The translations under genes were made by a program, and so were the position numbers. The notes under the pieces are model-generated. The model was not told where the DNA came from. It ran no database searches and saw only the letters and a program-made list of their open reading frames with translations. A stretch of 64,000 nt of DNA from Bradyrhizobium sp. SRS-191 (GTDB lineage: Bacteria > Pseudomonadota > Alphaproteobacteria > Rhizobiales > Xanthobacteraceae): NCBI RefSeq assembly GCF_024586915.1, contig NZ_JANBVS010000006.1, forward strand, positions 186,001 through 250,000. Reading direction: 5' to 3'. Below are positions 27,380 through 36,492 of the stretch, piece after piece (positions within the stretch are counted from its first letter, which is position 1; every line of letters starts with the position of its first letter).

Positions 27380-27405
27380 AACGCCGACGCGAACTCGATC
27401 GTTCC
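27380..27405 (-). promoter_or_regulatory. EcfG (general stress sigma) promoter of the di-heme cytochrome gene
   Basis: On the minus strand, GGAAC (27405-27401) is followed after 17 nt by CGTT (27383-27380), an exact match to the alphaproteobacterial EcfG consensus GGAAC-N16/17-CGTT. The start codon lies 34 nt beyond the -10. Confidence 0.8.
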
Positions 27406-27530
27406 TGCGCGGGGAACACGCACGGACGCCTGCACCTCGAACCATAGGAACGATTCGCCGTGCCGATCTTGAGTTGATTGCAGAAGGAGACTGGGCTCGC
27501 CGACGACAAGGGCCCTGAGGACGAGAGCGG

Positions 27531-28325
27531 ATGCAGGCAGGTTTTGCGTTTACGAAGCTGGTTGACCGCCTGACGAGCCTGACGGAATTGTCGGTCGACG
27601 ATCTCGAGCTCCTGAGGCGAATGCCCAGTACGATACGAAGCTTCGCTCCGCACGAGGAGGTCTGGCGCAAGAACGATGAGCCTTCGACCTGCTGCTTGCT
27701 GCTCCAGGGCTATCTCTGCTGGAAGGACGTCGATGCGGGCGCTGGCCAGATCACCGCAATCTACGTTCCCGGAGATGTGCCGGATCTCTCCACGACCATC
27801 GTCCCACAAGTCGCGGGACACCTCTGTGCTCTGACGCCGGCCGTCGCGGCCTTCGTGCCGCACGCCTTCTTTCGCGACGTGCGCGCTCACTCCGAACGGC
27901 TGGCAAAGGCGCTCTCGCTGCTGATGCTGGCCGATGCGGCAGCGCTGCGAACCTGGCTGACGAATCTGGGGAGCCGGGACTCGCTGAGCCGCGTGGCCCA
28001 CCTGATCTGCGAAGTCACCATGAGGCTGAGGGCTGTCGGGCTTGGGCAGGAACTGCGTTTCCCATCGCCGTTCACTCAATCCGATCTTGCGGCGATCTGC
28101 GGCATCTCCTCCGTGCATGCCAACCGGACTATCCAAGACCTCCGCCGTCGTACGCTGCTGCATTGGCATTCGCGAACGATCACGGTCACGGACTGGAAGG
28201 GGCTGACGCGACTGGCTGGATTTCGACCGGACTATCTGATGCTGCGTCAGCCGCCAGCTTTGGAGTCTGGGGCGATGGGGCCGCTGGGCGCAGAGTCTAC
28301 GCTGGGCCTTGGCGCCGCGAGCTGA
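27531..28325 (+). CDS. Crp/Fnr-family transcriptional regulator
   Basis: The 264-residue protein has an N-terminal cyclic-nucleotide-type beta-roll (around residues 20-120: FAPHEEVWRKNDEPSTCCLL, AIYVPGDVPDLS) and a C-terminal winged helix whose recognition region reads FTQSDLAAICGISSVHANRT. The FNR cysteine cluster and the cyclic-AMP residues are not evident. It resembles the rhizobial Crp/Fnr-like group with an unknown effector. It lies between the oxidase module and the glycan module, so it may control either. Its last 29 bp overlap the end of the convergent glycosyltransferase gene. Confidence 0.87.
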   Translation: MQAGFAFTKLVDRLTSLTELSVDDLELLRRMPSTIRSFAPHEEVWRKNDEPSTCCLLLQGYLCWKDVDAGAGQITAIYVPGDVPDLSTTIVPQVAGHLCALTPAVAAFVPHAFFRDVRAHSERLAKALSLLMLADAAALRTWLTNLGSRDSLSRVAHLICEVTMRLRAVGLGQELRFPSPFTQSDLAAICGISSVHANRTIQDLRRRTLLHWHSRTITVTDWKGLTRLAGFRPDYLMLRQPPALESGAMGPLGAESTLGLGAAS

Positions 28326-29253
28326 TCGCGGCGACCCGGTCGCACAGCGATTGCCTTACCTCGGCGACGACACCGGTCCAATCTCCTGGCAACTGCTGGT
28401 GAAACAAGCGCGTTCGCGGATACCAATAGGTTCGCGTTCCAGCTGCGGGCCAACGCCAGTCGGGGTCTGCGTGCAGCATGATCCAGGTTTCGCAACCGAG
28501 CGCGCCTGCCAGATGCCCCACCATGGTGTCGACGGTGATGACCAGATCGAGGGCGATCAAAGTATTCGTAAGCACATCGATGTCAGCCGAGCTGATATCT
28601 CGGGCGCCGACGTTGGCGACCTCCGCCGGGGCGAGGTCGGGCTGCAGCGAGAAGGCAGCAATCCCGGGGATCAGCAGCGTTCGGACGAGATCGACGGGCA
28701 GCTCCCGCCGCTTGTCCCAATTCCCGACGCGCCACACCAATCCGACCGAGAGGCCGTTATGCGCCGGTAGCGACACCGGCGTGGCCGCAGGCGCGAGATA
28801 TGGCACCCTCATGCTGAGGTTGTCGCCAGCGACCCGCAGCGCATGCGCGAGCTCCATGATCTCGATATCCACCTCGAACGGGACATCCGGCGCACCGTCA
28901 TGCAGAGGAAGTACATGTCGGACGCCCGGCACGCGCGCGATCAGCGCGCACAGCGCCGGCTGGCACCACACGATCACGTCACGCGCGACGCGGGCAAGCG
29001 CCGGCAGGAACCGGGCAAACTGAATAGTGTCGCCGAGCCCATGATAGCAGCGCACCAGCACGACGCGACCACTGAGGTCCTCGCCACGCCATATTTTCTG
29101 CAAGTGCCGCGGGCCCTCGTGCTTTGCCGGGCCCGTCGATTTGAGCCTTGACAAGTCGCGGTCTGCAATCATCCATGCGCGCGCGAAGTCCCGCGCGCGC
29201 ATCGCGGCGACCCATTTGTTCCCCTCCGAACTTCGGTCGCCGGTTCCGCTCAC
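28297..29253 (-). CDS. Glycosyltransferase-like protein (GT9/heptosyltransferase fold)
   Basis: The 318-residue protein has the pattern seen in the C-terminal half of TPR-glycosyltransferases related to GT9: VLVRCYHGLGDTIQFARFLP, LVWRVGNWDKRRELPVDLV, DVLTNTLIALDLVITVDTMV, GHLAGALGCETWIML and WYPRTRLFHQQLPGDW. The N-terminal TPR part is missing, so it is a stand-alone domain. It starts with GTG overlapping the stop of the small upstream gene. The donor sugar is unknown. It lies next to the glycan module but is oppositely oriented. Confidence 0.8.
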   Translation of the reverse strand: MSGTGDRSSEGNKWVAAMRARDFARAWMIADRDLSRLKSTGPAKHEGPRHLQKIWRGEDLSGRVVLVRCYHGLGDTIQFARFLPALARVARDVIVWCQPALCALIARVPGVRHVLPLHDGAPDVPFEVDIEIMELAHALRVAGDNLSMRVPYLAPAATPVSLPAHNGLSVGLVWRVGNWDKRRELPVDLVRTLLIPGIAAFSLQPDLAPAEVANVGARDISSADIDVLTNTLIALDLVITVDTMVGHLAGALGCETWIMLHADPDWRWPAAGTRTYWYPRTRLFHQQLPGDWTGVVAEVRQSLCDRVAAISSRRQGPA

Positions 29254-29525
29254 GCGTCGCGGCGGACGAATTTATGGAAACGGCTGATCTTCCCGTCCTT
29301 GGTGCGGTCCTGATACAGGAACGCGAGGTCGGCCTCGTCGAACTTGCGGAAGAACTCATCCCAGGCGATCTCGTCCAGGGACTTCTCCTTCGGCCCGAAG
29401 TCGATGCGCAGGAGTCCTGCGTGCCCCTCCTCCTCGGTCGACGCGACGGTGGACGGACGGCCGTCGCGCTCTTCGGCCCATTTGCGGATCTTGCCGTGAT
29501 CGGTCGTGGTTGCGCTCTCGCTCAT
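29250..29525 (-). CDS. Small conserved acidic protein, 91 residues
   Basis: The protein MSESATTTDHGKIRKWAEER continues with an aromatic-acidic core (LDEIAWDEFFRKFDEADLAF) and ends LYQDRTKDGKISRFHKFVRR followed by DA. I recognise the pattern (KIRKWAEER-GRPxTV ... LRIDFG ... W-EFF ... LAFLYQD ... S-F-KFV). It occurs in many alphaproteobacteria and is often mislabelled 1,4-alpha-glucan branching enzyme, though it is far too short for that. No function is known to me. Its stop overlaps the glycosyltransferase start. Confidence 0.8.
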   Translation of the reverse strand: MSESATTTDHGKIRKWAEERDGRPSTVASTEEEGHAGLLRIDFGPKEKSLDEIAWDEFFRKFDEADLAFLYQDRTKDGKISRFHKFVRRDA

Positions 29526-29762
29526 CGCGGGTCTCCTCACAAGACGGACGAGACTGATCGTGCCTCGCTGTTGCAGTCAAACGCGAGGGCGTCCAATTTG
29601 TTCGTAAGTCGAGCCATGGCAGTATGTGCCGTAAAGCTTCTTCTTCATCATCGTTGAAGAAGATCGTTCCTGCTGTTCGTTGGCGGAAACTAATCTAGAT
29701 CAGCCTTTCCAGTTTTATCGGACGAAAACTACGGGGGACCAGCACTGTAAGGCGCTCCAACA

Positions 29763-29787
29763 GGAACGAACATACCCGGGGTACGTT
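29763..29787 (+). promoter_or_regulatory. EcfG promoter of the glycan operon
   Basis: GGAAC (29763-29767), 16-nt spacer, CGTT (29784-29787) is an exact EcfG consensus. It lies within a 316-bp gene-free gap, 55 nt before the ino1 start codon. The spacer and flanks also form the inverted repeat CGAACATACCC / GGGGTACGTTCG, so a second regulator could bind here. I see no gene in the rest of the gap. Confidence 0.8.
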
Positions 29788-29841
29788 CGCCGACGTACTT
29801 AGGTTTCGCTGATGTCATGCAACTCCGGAGGACGACACTCG

Positions 29842-30951
29842 ATGCACTCCCGTCTTCAAGATCGACACCGCGTTCGTGTCGGCGTCGTCGGGGTCGGCAA
29901 CTGCGCCAGCTCCTTCATCCAAGGCCTCAGCTACTATCGTGATGCGAAGTCCAACGAGCCCGTCCCAGGGCTGATGAACGCGGATATCGGCGGCTATCAC
30001 ATCAGCGACGTCGAGATCGCCTCCGCCTTCGACGTGCATGCCGACAAGGTCGGTCGCGATGTGGCCGACGCGATCTGGACAAAGCCGAACAACACTTGTC
30101 GCTTCGCACCCGTCGAGGAAACCGGCGTCATCGTCGCGCGCGGGCCGGCGCTGGACGGCATCGGGCGATATCTCGAGGATGATGTGCCGCTGGCGCCGGG
30201 TCCGGAAGCGGACGTGACCGACGTCCTGAGACGCTCGCGCACGGATATCGTCGTCTCCTATCTGCCCGTCGGTGCGCAGAAGGCGACGGAGTACTATGCC
30301 GCCCGCGCCATCGAGGCCGGCTGCGGCTTCGTCAACTGCATCCCGGTCTTCATTGCATCCGATGCGTCCTGGCGCAAGCGCTTCGAGGATGCAGGTCTTC
30401 CCGTCGTCGGCGACGACATCAAGAGCCAGGTCGGCGCCACCATCATTCACCGCCTGCTGGCCAATCTGTTCCGCGAGCGGGGAGTCCGGCTCGACCGCAC
30501 CTATCAGCTCAACGTCGGCGGCAACACCGACTTCAAGAACATGCTGGAACGCGAGCGACTGAGCTCCAAGAAGATCTCCAAGACTCAGGCGGTGACCAGC
30601 CAGTTCGACGTGCCGCTGCAGGCCGACGATGTTCACGTCGGTCCGAGCGATCATGTGCCGTGGCTCACCGACCGCAAGCTCGCCTACATCCGCCTCGAAG
30701 GCACGACCTTCGGCGGCGTCCCCTTGAGCGCCGAGCTGAAGCTCGAGGTTTGGGATTCGCCAAACTCCGCAGGCGTGGTCATCGACGCAGTGCGCTGCGC
30801 CAAGCTGGCGATGGACCGCAGCATCGGTGGGGCGCTCACCGGCCCGTCCAGCTATTTCATGAAATCGCCGCCCCGGCAGTTCACCGACGAGGAGGCCCGG
30901 CGCCGAACGCGCGCCTTTATCGACGACGTGCCGCTCGACGACGCCGTCTGA
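29842..30951 (+). CDS. ino1: Inositol-1-phosphate synthase (Ino1, short bacterial type)
   Basis: The 369-residue protein converts glucose-6-phosphate to myo-inositol-1-phosphate using NAD. Its start is the ATG at 29842, which has CCGGAGG about 10 nt upstream. An earlier in-frame ATG at 29812 lies before the ribosome-binding site and is rejected. Signatures: NAD loop [53 protein letters not shown], and [19 protein letters not shown]. It is the first gene of the glycan module and is driven by an EcfG promoter. It suggests that inositol or an inositol phosphate is a building block or osmolyte here. Confidence 0.93.
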   Translation: MHSRLQDRHRVRVGVVGVGNCASSFIQGLSYYRDAKSNEPVPGLMNADIGGYHISDVEIASAFDVHADKVGRDVADAIWTKPNNTCRFAPVEETGVIVARGPALDGIGRYLEDDVPLAPGPEADVTDVLRRSRTDIVVSYLPVGAQKATEYYAARAIEAGCGFVNCIPVFIASDASWRKRFEDAGLPVVGDDIKSQVGATIIHRLLANLFRERGVRLDRTYQLNVGGNTDFKNMLERERLSSKKISKTQAVTSQFDVPLQADDVHVGPSDHVPWLTDRKLAYIRLEGTTFGGVPLSAELKLEVWDSPNSAGVVIDAVRCAKLAMDRSIGGALTGPSSYFMKSPPRQFTDEEARRRTRAFIDDVPLDDAV

Positions 30952-30962
30952 AGGCCCAGGTC

Positions 30963-31559
30963 ATGACCACCACGATTCACCTGATCCGGCATGGGCATCA
31001 TGCCCTGCTCGGTCGCACCCTTTGCGGCCGGATGGCCGGCGTCGCGCTCGATGACGAGGGGCGCCGCGACGCCGAGATCTGTGCCGGGCTGATCGATCCC
31101 CCTCCGACGCTGATCCAGTCGAGCCCGCAACTGCGGGCGCTGCAGACGGCCGAACTCATCGCGCGCCAATACGGGCAATCAGTCGAGATCGCACCGGCCT
31201 TGGACGAACTGGATGTCGGTGACTGGACCGGCCTCAGCTTTGCCGAACTCGACGCCGATCCGGCATGGCAGCGATGGAACGCCGAACGTGGTTCGGCGAT
31301 GCCGCCCCAGGGAGAGAGCATGGCGGCGGTCCAGCAGCGGATGATGTCCCACGTCGCGCAACTGCGCCGGACGCATGGCAACGCCTGCATCGTGCTCGTC
31401 AGCCATGCCGAGCCGATCCGAGCCGTCATCATGCAGGTCGCGAGGATCGCCCTCGATGACTTCGTGTCTGTCGACGTCGCGCCCGCCAGCATCAGTACGC
31501 TGGTCGCGGATTCCACCGGCCTGAAGCTGACACAGGCCAACATGAAGGTGCCGGCGTGA
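30963..31559 (+). CDS. Histidine phosphatase (phosphoglycerate mutase-like)
   Basis: The 198-residue protein has the phosphohistidine motif LIRHGHHALLGRTLCGR (His10), the second-half catalytic VSHAEPIRAV, and LDELDVGDWTGLSFAEL, typical of branch 1 histidine phosphatases. It could dephosphorylate inositol-1-phosphate or a sugar phosphate made by neighbouring genes, but the substrate is inferred from context only. It lies 11 bp after ino1 and overlaps the next start (GTGAAG). Confidence 0.85.
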   Translation: MTTTIHLIRHGHHALLGRTLCGRMAGVALDDEGRRDAEICAGLIDPPPTLIQSSPQLRALQTAELIARQYGQSVEIAPALDELDVGDWTGLSFAELDADPAWQRWNAERGSAMPPQGESMAAVQQRMMSHVAQLRRTHGNACIVLVSHAEPIRAVIMQVARIALDDFVSVDVAPASISTLVADSTGLKLTQANMKVPA

Positions 31560-32656
31560 AGATCGTCATTTTCGGTCTGACCATCTCATCCTCCTGGGGC
31601 AACGGTCATGCCACGCTGTGGCGTGGGCTGTGCAAGAACCTGATCCGTGCCGGCCACAGCATGGTGTTCTTCGAGCGCGACGTGCCCTATTATGCCGACA
31701 ACCGCGACATGGCCGAGCTCGCAGGGGGTCATCTGATCCTCTATCGTTCTTGGCAGGATGTCGCGCGGCAGGCCGAGGCGATCTTGACCGACGCGGATGC
31801 CGCCATCCTGACGTCTTATTGTCCGGATGGACATGACGCCACCACTTTGATCCTCGACAGCCGCTGCGAATTGAAGGTGTTCTACGACCTCGATACGCCG
31901 GTCACGCTCGACCGTCTGCGAAGCGGCGAGGCACTCTCCTATATCGGTCCGCGCGGGCTCGCCGATTTTGACCTTGTTCTCAGCTTCACCGGTGGGCCGC
32001 GCTTGGTCGACGAATACCGCAACCGGCTCGGGGCGCGCGCGATCGCGCCGCTTTACGGCCATGTCGATCCCGACGTGCATCGGCCGGTCGCACCGCAGCC
32101 GCAGTATCGGGCCGCGCTGTCCTATCTCGGGACCTATTCGGCCGATCGCCAGGCTGCGCTCCAAGAGTTGTTCGTCGCCCCGGCGCGCGGTCGTCGCGAC
32201 CTGCGCTTCCTGATCGGTGGCGCGCAATATCCGCAGGATTTCCCCTGGTCGTCGAACATCTACTTCGTCCGTCATTTGCCGCCGGCGGAGCACGCCGCCT
32301 TCTTCGCCTCGTCGCGATTGACCCTGAACGTCACGCGCCGCGCGATGGCCGAGATGGGCTGGTGTCCTTCGGGACGGCTGTTCGAGGCGGCAGCCTGCGG
32401 CGTGCCCCTGCTCAGCGATACCTGGGACGGCATCGCTGATTTCTTCGCGCCTGATGAGGAGATCATCCTGGCCAGTCGTTCCGAGGATACGCTTGCCGCG
32501 TTCGCCCGTGACGATGGGGAGCTGGCGCGCATGGCCGCGCGCGCCCGGCAGCGCGTGCTGGACGAACACGGTTCGCAGACGCGCGCAAACGAGATGATCG
32601 GTCTGTTCGAACGCGCGATCCGGGCCGCACCGTCGCTGACGACACAGGAGGCCTGA
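31556..32656 (+). CDS. CgeB-like glycosyltransferase A
   Basis: The 366-residue protein has a GT-B type arrangement. The N-terminus MKIVIFGLTISSSWGNGHAT and the C-terminal donor-site half (LNVTRRAMAEMGWCPSGRLFEAAACGVPLL) resemble the CgeB / Glyco_trans_1_2 family. It is clearly related to the gene at 43276: both have SSWGNGHAT near the N-terminus, ERDVPxY at about residue 40, LGTYSADRQ and GRLFEAAAC-like cores. It starts GTG at 31556, overlapping the phosphatase stop. The sugar is unknown; UDP-xylose is available from the last gene of the module. Confidence 0.85.
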   Translation: MKIVIFGLTISSSWGNGHATLWRGLCKNLIRAGHSMVFFERDVPYYADNRDMAELAGGHLILYRSWQDVARQAEAILTDADAAILTSYCPDGHDATTLILDSRCELKVFYDLDTPVTLDRLRSGEALSYIGPRGLADFDLVLSFTGGPRLVDEYRNRLGARAIAPLYGHVDPDVHRPVAPQPQYRAALSYLGTYSADRQAALQELFVAPARGRRDLRFLIGGAQYPQDFPWSSNIYFVRHLPPAEHAAFFASSRLTLNVTRRAMAEMGWCPSGRLFEAAACGVPLLSDTWDGIADFFAPDEEIILASRSEDTLAAFARDDGELARMAARARQRVLDEHGSQTRANEMIGLFERAIRAAPSLTTQEA

Positions 32657-32657
32657 C

Positions 32658-33458
32658 ATGTGGGGCATCGTGCCAGCCGCTGGCCGCGGGAGCCGCATTC
32701 AGCCGCTGGCTTTTTCCAAGGAGCTGCTCCCGGTCGGCAGCCGCAGCGACGGCGGCGTCGAGCGGCCATGCGCCGTGTCGGAATATCTCGTCGAGCGGCT
32801 GATCCTCGGCGGCGCCGACAAGATCTGCTTCGTCATCTCGCCAGGAAAATCCGACATCCTCGAATATTTCGGCGATCGCTACGGCGGCGCGCGCCTGGCT
32901 TATGTCGTCCAGCCCGAGGCCGCAGGCCTATGCGATGCAGTGTTCCGCGCATCGACCGTGATCGGCGACCACCAGGACGTGCTCGTCGGGCTGCCGGATA
33001 CCGTATGGTTTCCGAAGGCGGCCCTCGCGCGCCTGCCCGCAGCCGATCTATCGTTCCTGCTGTTTCCTGTCGAGCATCCCGAATTCTTCGACGCGGTCGT
33101 GCTGGACGGCGACGCCGTCACGGAAATCCAGGTCAAGCAGCGCGACGCCACCTCGAACTGGATCTGGGGCGCCTTTCGCATGTCGGCGAGAGGCTTCCAT
33201 GACCTCAACACCCTGTGGGAGGCCCGTGGCCGCTGCGACGAGTACTTCGGCACGCTGGTGAACAGCTATCTCGCCGCCGGAGGCGCAGGTCTCGGCGTCA
33301 AGGCCGGCGAAGCCTATGTCGATGTGGGAACGATCCACGGCTACCGCACGGCGATCGCGTTGCTCGCGGCCTCGCAGGATGGCCGAGAGCCGCGTCCCAT
33401 GCTGCGCGCGGCCGCCGGAGTGGGCGTTCCCGCGCCTCTCCCGGGAGGACGCGCATGA
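32658..33458 (+). CDS. Sugar nucleotidyltransferase (NTP-transferase family)
   Basis: The 266-residue protein begins MWGIVPAAGRGSRIQPLAFS, with the nucleotide-binding loop GxGxR...KELLPVG. It continues with LVGLPDTVWFPKAAL, which resembles the metal-binding Asp region of RmlA-like enzymes, and VDVGTIHGYR near the end. It activates a sugar-1-phosphate, probably with UTP or dTTP. Length is typical of RmlA/GalU-like proteins. It is coupled to the genes on either side (1 bp after one stop, 4 bp overlap with the next start). Confidence 0.88.
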   Translation: MWGIVPAAGRGSRIQPLAFSKELLPVGSRSDGGVERPCAVSEYLVERLILGGADKICFVISPGKSDILEYFGDRYGGARLAYVVQPEAAGLCDAVFRASTVIGDHQDVLVGLPDTVWFPKAALARLPAADLSFLLFPVEHPEFFDAVVLDGDAVTEIQVKQRDATSNWIWGAFRMSARGFHDLNTLWEARGRCDEYFGTLVNSYLAAGGAGLGVKAGEAYVDVGTIHGYRTAIALLAASQDGREPRPMLRAAAGVGVPAPLPGGRA

Positions 33459-34219
33459 CCAGCGCCCTGCTATCCCGAGACGAGATTCGCCGCCGCGTCG
33501 ATGCACTCGGTCCGTGGTTTCACAACCTGGACCTCAATGGCGTCGCGACAGCGCCGACGCACTTCCTGGGCGATTATCCCAACGTGAAATGGCGACGCTT
33601 CGCCGACATCATTCCGGATGATCTCACCGGAAAATCAGTGCTCGATATCGGCTGCAACGCGGGTTTCTACGCCATGGAGATGAAGCGGCGCGGTGCCGAT
33701 CGCGTGCTCGGCCTGGATACGGACGACGACTATCTGGCACAGGCGCGCTTTGCTGCCGACGTGAACGGGGTCGACATCGAGTTTCGAAAGCTCTCGACCT
33801 ACGATGTCGGGCAGCTCGGTGAGACCTTCGATCTCGTGATCTTCATGGGCGTGCTGTACCACCTGCGCCATCCGCTTCTGGCGCTCGACCTCATCCGCGA
33901 GCACGTGGTCGGTGATCAACTGTTGTTCCAGTCGATGCAGCGCGGCTCATCGGAGGTCGACGAGGTCGCCCGCAACTATGATTTCTGGACAACCAGTCCG
34001 TTCGACGGCCCGGGCTATCCCAGGATGCATTTCATCGAGCAGAGCTATGCCGATGATCCCACGAACTGGTGGGCGCCGAACCGTGCCTGCGTCGAGGCCA
34101 TGTTGCGCAGCTCAGGCTTCGTGATCGTCGCGCATCCCGAAGCCGAGGTCTATCTGTGCCGCAAGGCGCCGCGACCACAACAGGACGGTCCGGTCTATCC
34201 GGCGCGAGGTGTGCGATGA
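33455..34219 (+). CDS. SAM-dependent methyltransferase (TIGR04290-like)
   Basis: The 254-residue protein has the class I SAM motif [15 protein letters not shown] at about residues 63-77, [20 protein letters not shown], and [20 protein letters not shown]. The C-terminal part contains [20 protein letters not shown]. This matches what I remember of the Rta_06860 methyltransferase family (TIGR04290), distantly related to the tRNA-modifying CmoB. It is probably a methyltransferase acting on a sugar or lipid of the module. It overlaps the glycosidase start by 4 bp. Confidence 0.85.
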   Translation: MTSALLSRDEIRRRVDALGPWFHNLDLNGVATAPTHFLGDYPNVKWRRFADIIPDDLTGKSVLDIGCNAGFYAMEMKRRGADRVLGLDTDDDYLAQARFAADVNGVDIEFRKLSTYDVGQLGETFDLVIFMGVLYHLRHPLLALDLIREHVVGDQLLFQSMQRGSSEVDEVARNYDFWTTSPFDGPGYPRMHFIEQSYADDPTNWWAPNRACVEAMLRSSGFVIVAHPEAEVYLCRKAPRPQQDGPVYPARGVR

Positions 34220-35160
34220 TCGAGGCTGCCAAGATCTGGAACGAGCCGAACAACAAGTCGCATTGGGATCTTCAGCTCGACCCCGACTGGGCGCGCTTCG
34301 CGGAGACCGCGATCGCGGCCGGCAAGGCGATCCGCTCGGCGCAGGCGACGTTGCCGCGGGTGCTCGGCGGCATCTCGCCGATCGATCCCGCCTTCATCAA
34401 CAACATGAAAGCGCGCGGCGTGCTGGATCACGTCGACGCCGTCGCGGTGCACGGTTTTCCGCTGGATTGGAATCTCTGGAAGATCGACGAATGGCCGGCC
34501 AAGCTCGCGGAGATCCAGGCGCTCGTCTCCGTGCCGGTCTGGGTCACCGAGGTCGGGGTGTCCTCGTTCGGCGCCGACGAGGTGCAAGCCTGGGGCTTGC
34601 AGCGCACCGCCGAGCTGCTCAACGGGCGCGCGCCGCGCGTCCACTGGTACAGTCTTTACGATCTGCCGATGGCCTGGGAGGCGACGACCCGGCACAAGGA
34701 GGCCGAAGGCTCGTCCTACTATCGGCACTTCCACATGGGTATCCTACGCGAGGATGGCGCGCCAAAGCTGGCGGCGGAGCTGTTCCCGGAACATGCCCAC
34801 GGCATGGGCCTGTGCCAATGGTTTCATTTCGAGGACCATCGCCTGAACGACGCCGTGCTGTGGCTGCGCCGGCTCGGCGTCCGCCACGTTCGCACCGGGC
34901 TGTCCTGGGCCGACAGTTTCCGTCCAAATGCGCTCGACTGGTTCGATCGGCAGATGGAGGCGCTGGCAGAGTTCGACGTCACCGTCACGTTCTGCTTCAC
35001 GCCCGAGCATCGCGGCCTTGCCGCGCACCACACCAGCCCGCCGCTCGACGCCAACGAGTTCGCCGACTTCTGCGCCAGCATGATCATGCGCTACTGCGCG
35101 CGGACAGGCTCCGCGGCCGTTCCGTCCGACCTGCCGGAACCATTGCCATGCGTGCCTTGA
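34216..35160 (+). CDS. Glycosyl hydrolase, apparently circularly permuted clan-A barrel
   Basis: The 314-residue protein opens directly with strand 4 of a clan GH-A TIM barrel: [18 protein letters not shown], with acid/base Glu10 in the NEP motif. Strands 5-8 follow, including [12 protein letters not shown] and [10 protein letters not shown], with nucleophile Glu112. Segments that normally come first, strands 1-3, appear after residue 195: [44 protein letters not shown] and [16 protein letters not shown]. The last normally leads straight into the NEP strand. No upstream in-frame domain is present. It might cleave or transfer xylose-like sugars. There is no signal peptide. Confidence 0.75.
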   Translation: MIEAAKIWNEPNNKSHWDLQLDPDWARFAETAIAAGKAIRSAQATLPRVLGGISPIDPAFINNMKARGVLDHVDAVAVHGFPLDWNLWKIDEWPAKLAEIQALVSVPVWVTEVGVSSFGADEVQAWGLQRTAELLNGRAPRVHWYSLYDLPMAWEATTRHKEAEGSSYYRHFHMGILREDGAPKLAAELFPEHAHGMGLCQWFHFEDHRLNDAVLWLRRLGVRHVRTGLSWADSFRPNALDWFDRQMEALAEFDVTVTFCFTPEHRGLAAHHTSPPLDANEFADFCASMIMRYCARTGSAAVPSDLPEPLPCVP

Positions 35161-36359
35161 TCCTCGTGTTGGATTCCGTCGGCATCGGCGGCGCGCCCGA
35201 TGCCGCCGATTACGGCGATGCCGGCGCCGACACGGTCGGCCATATCGCCGAGGCCTGTGCAACTGGCCGCGCCAACAACGACCGGCGCGAGGGCCCGTTG
35301 CGGCTTCCTTATCTGGTGGCGCTCGGCCTCGGCGAGGCTTGCGAGCTCGCGACCGGCCGGCGGCCACCGGGTCTGGACGGCCGCGCGAGCGCGGGCGCGG
35401 CGTTCGGCTGTGCCAGCGAGCGATCGCGCGGCAAGGACACGCCGTCAGGACATTGGGAAATCGCCGGCGTGCCCGTGGCGTTCGAATGGGGCTACTTTCC
35501 GAAGAGCATTCCTACCTTTCCCCCGGAGCTCATTCGGCAGCTCTGCACGACGGCCGAGCTGCCGGGCATTCTCGGCGATCGTCACGCCTCCGGCACCGAG
35601 ATCATCGCCGAGCTGGGCGAGACGCATATGCGGACCGGACAACCGATCTGCTACACGTCAGCGGACTCCGTGTTCCAGATCGCGGCCCACGAGGAGACCT
35701 TCGGCCTGGACCGGCTCTATCGCCTGTGCGAGGCAGCGCGGCTCCTGGTGGATCCCTTCAACATAGGACGTGTGATCGCCCGTCCTTTTGTCGGCGACAC
35801 CGCCGCTACATTCCGCCGCACCGCGCGTCGCCGCGACTACGCCGTCCCTCCGCCGGAGACGACCATCCTTGATGCCGCGACCGCGGACGGGCGGCCGGTC
35901 CTGTCGATCGGCAAGATCGACGATATCTTCGCGCATCGCGGCACGGGGCGGAATTTGAAGGGCGACCACAATGATGCGCTATTCACACGCACGCTCGAAG
36001 CTCTCGACATCCTCGGCGACGGAGGCCTGCTGTTCGCCAACTTTGTGGACTTCGATACGCTCTACGGTCATCGTCGCGACGTCGCCGGCTACGCACACGC
36101 GCTTGAGGCCTTTGACGCGCGACTGCCCGAGCTGTTGGGCCGGCTATGTAGCGACGATCTTCTCGTGCTGACCGCCGATCACGGCTGCGACCCGACCTGG
36201 AGCGGAAGCGATCACACACGCGAGTGCGTGCCGATCCTGATCGCCAACGGCGCCAGCGCCGGCCCCATCGGTCGTCGCGCCAGCTTCGCCGATGTGGGCG
36301 CGACCGTCGCACGACATCTTCAGCTTGATCCTGGGCCCAACGGCTCACCCTTCTGGTAA
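35148..36359 (+). CDS. deoB: Phosphopentomutase
   Basis: The 403-residue protein has the DeoB features: [74 protein letters not shown] and [10 protein letters not shown]...DHTRE, including all expected metal ligands. It normally interconverts ribose-1- and ribose-5-phosphate. Its presence in a glycan module suggests supply of a pentose-1-phosphate to the nucleotidyltransferase at 32658. The start overlaps the glycosidase by 13 bp. After it comes a 133-bp gap, the only real break in the module. Confidence 0.93.
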   Translation: MRALILVLDSVGIGGAPDAADYGDAGADTVGHIAEACATGRANNDRREGPLRLPYLVALGLGEACELATGRRPPGLDGRASAGAAFGCASERSRGKDTPSGHWEIAGVPVAFEWGYFPKSIPTFPPELIRQLCTTAELPGILGDRHASGTEIIAELGETHMRTGQPICYTSADSVFQIAAHEETFGLDRLYRLCEAARLLVDPFNIGRVIARPFVGDTAATFRRTARRRDYAVPPPETTILDAATADGRPVLSIGKIDDIFAHRGTGRNLKGDHNDALFTRTLEALDILGDGGLLFANFVDFDTLYGHRRDVAGYAHALEAFDARLPELLGRLCSDDLLVLTADHGCDPTWSGSDHTRECVPILIANGASAGPIGRRASFADVGATVARHLQLDPGPNGSPFW

Positions 36360-36420
36360 ACCACAGCTACACGTGGGTTATTGATCCAGATTAGGGAAAT
36401 TATTGTTTGTACATGGCGGA

Positions 36421-36445
36421 GGAACGAACATTCCTTGCGCTGCTT
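36421..36445 (+). promoter_or_regulatory. Possible EcfG-type internal promoter (weak -10)
   Basis: GGAAC at 36421-36425, 16-nt spacer, GCTT at 36442-36445, in the 133-bp gap before the epimerase gene, 47 nt ahead of its start. Same -10 variant as the site at 19481. It may reinforce expression of the second half of the module. Confidence 0.4.
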
Positions 36446-36492
36446 CTCACCTGGAGAAGTTCATTCACGACGCGGCGACGGAGTATCCCTGC

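Noticed and set aside
27447..27471. GGAAC upstream of the Crp-type regulator
   Set aside because: The -10 positions at 16 or 17 nt read CTTG/TTGA, without the conserved xxTT ending, so no EcfG promoter is claimed for the regulator.
29812..29841. Longer N-terminus for inositol-1-phosphate synthase
   Set aside because: The added ten residues lie upstream of a clear CCGGAGG ribosome-binding site and have no family similarity.
36379..36392. FixK-like TTGATCCAGATTAG before the epimerase gene
   Set aside because: Only one half-site is intact; the second half (ATTAG) does not match ATCAA.
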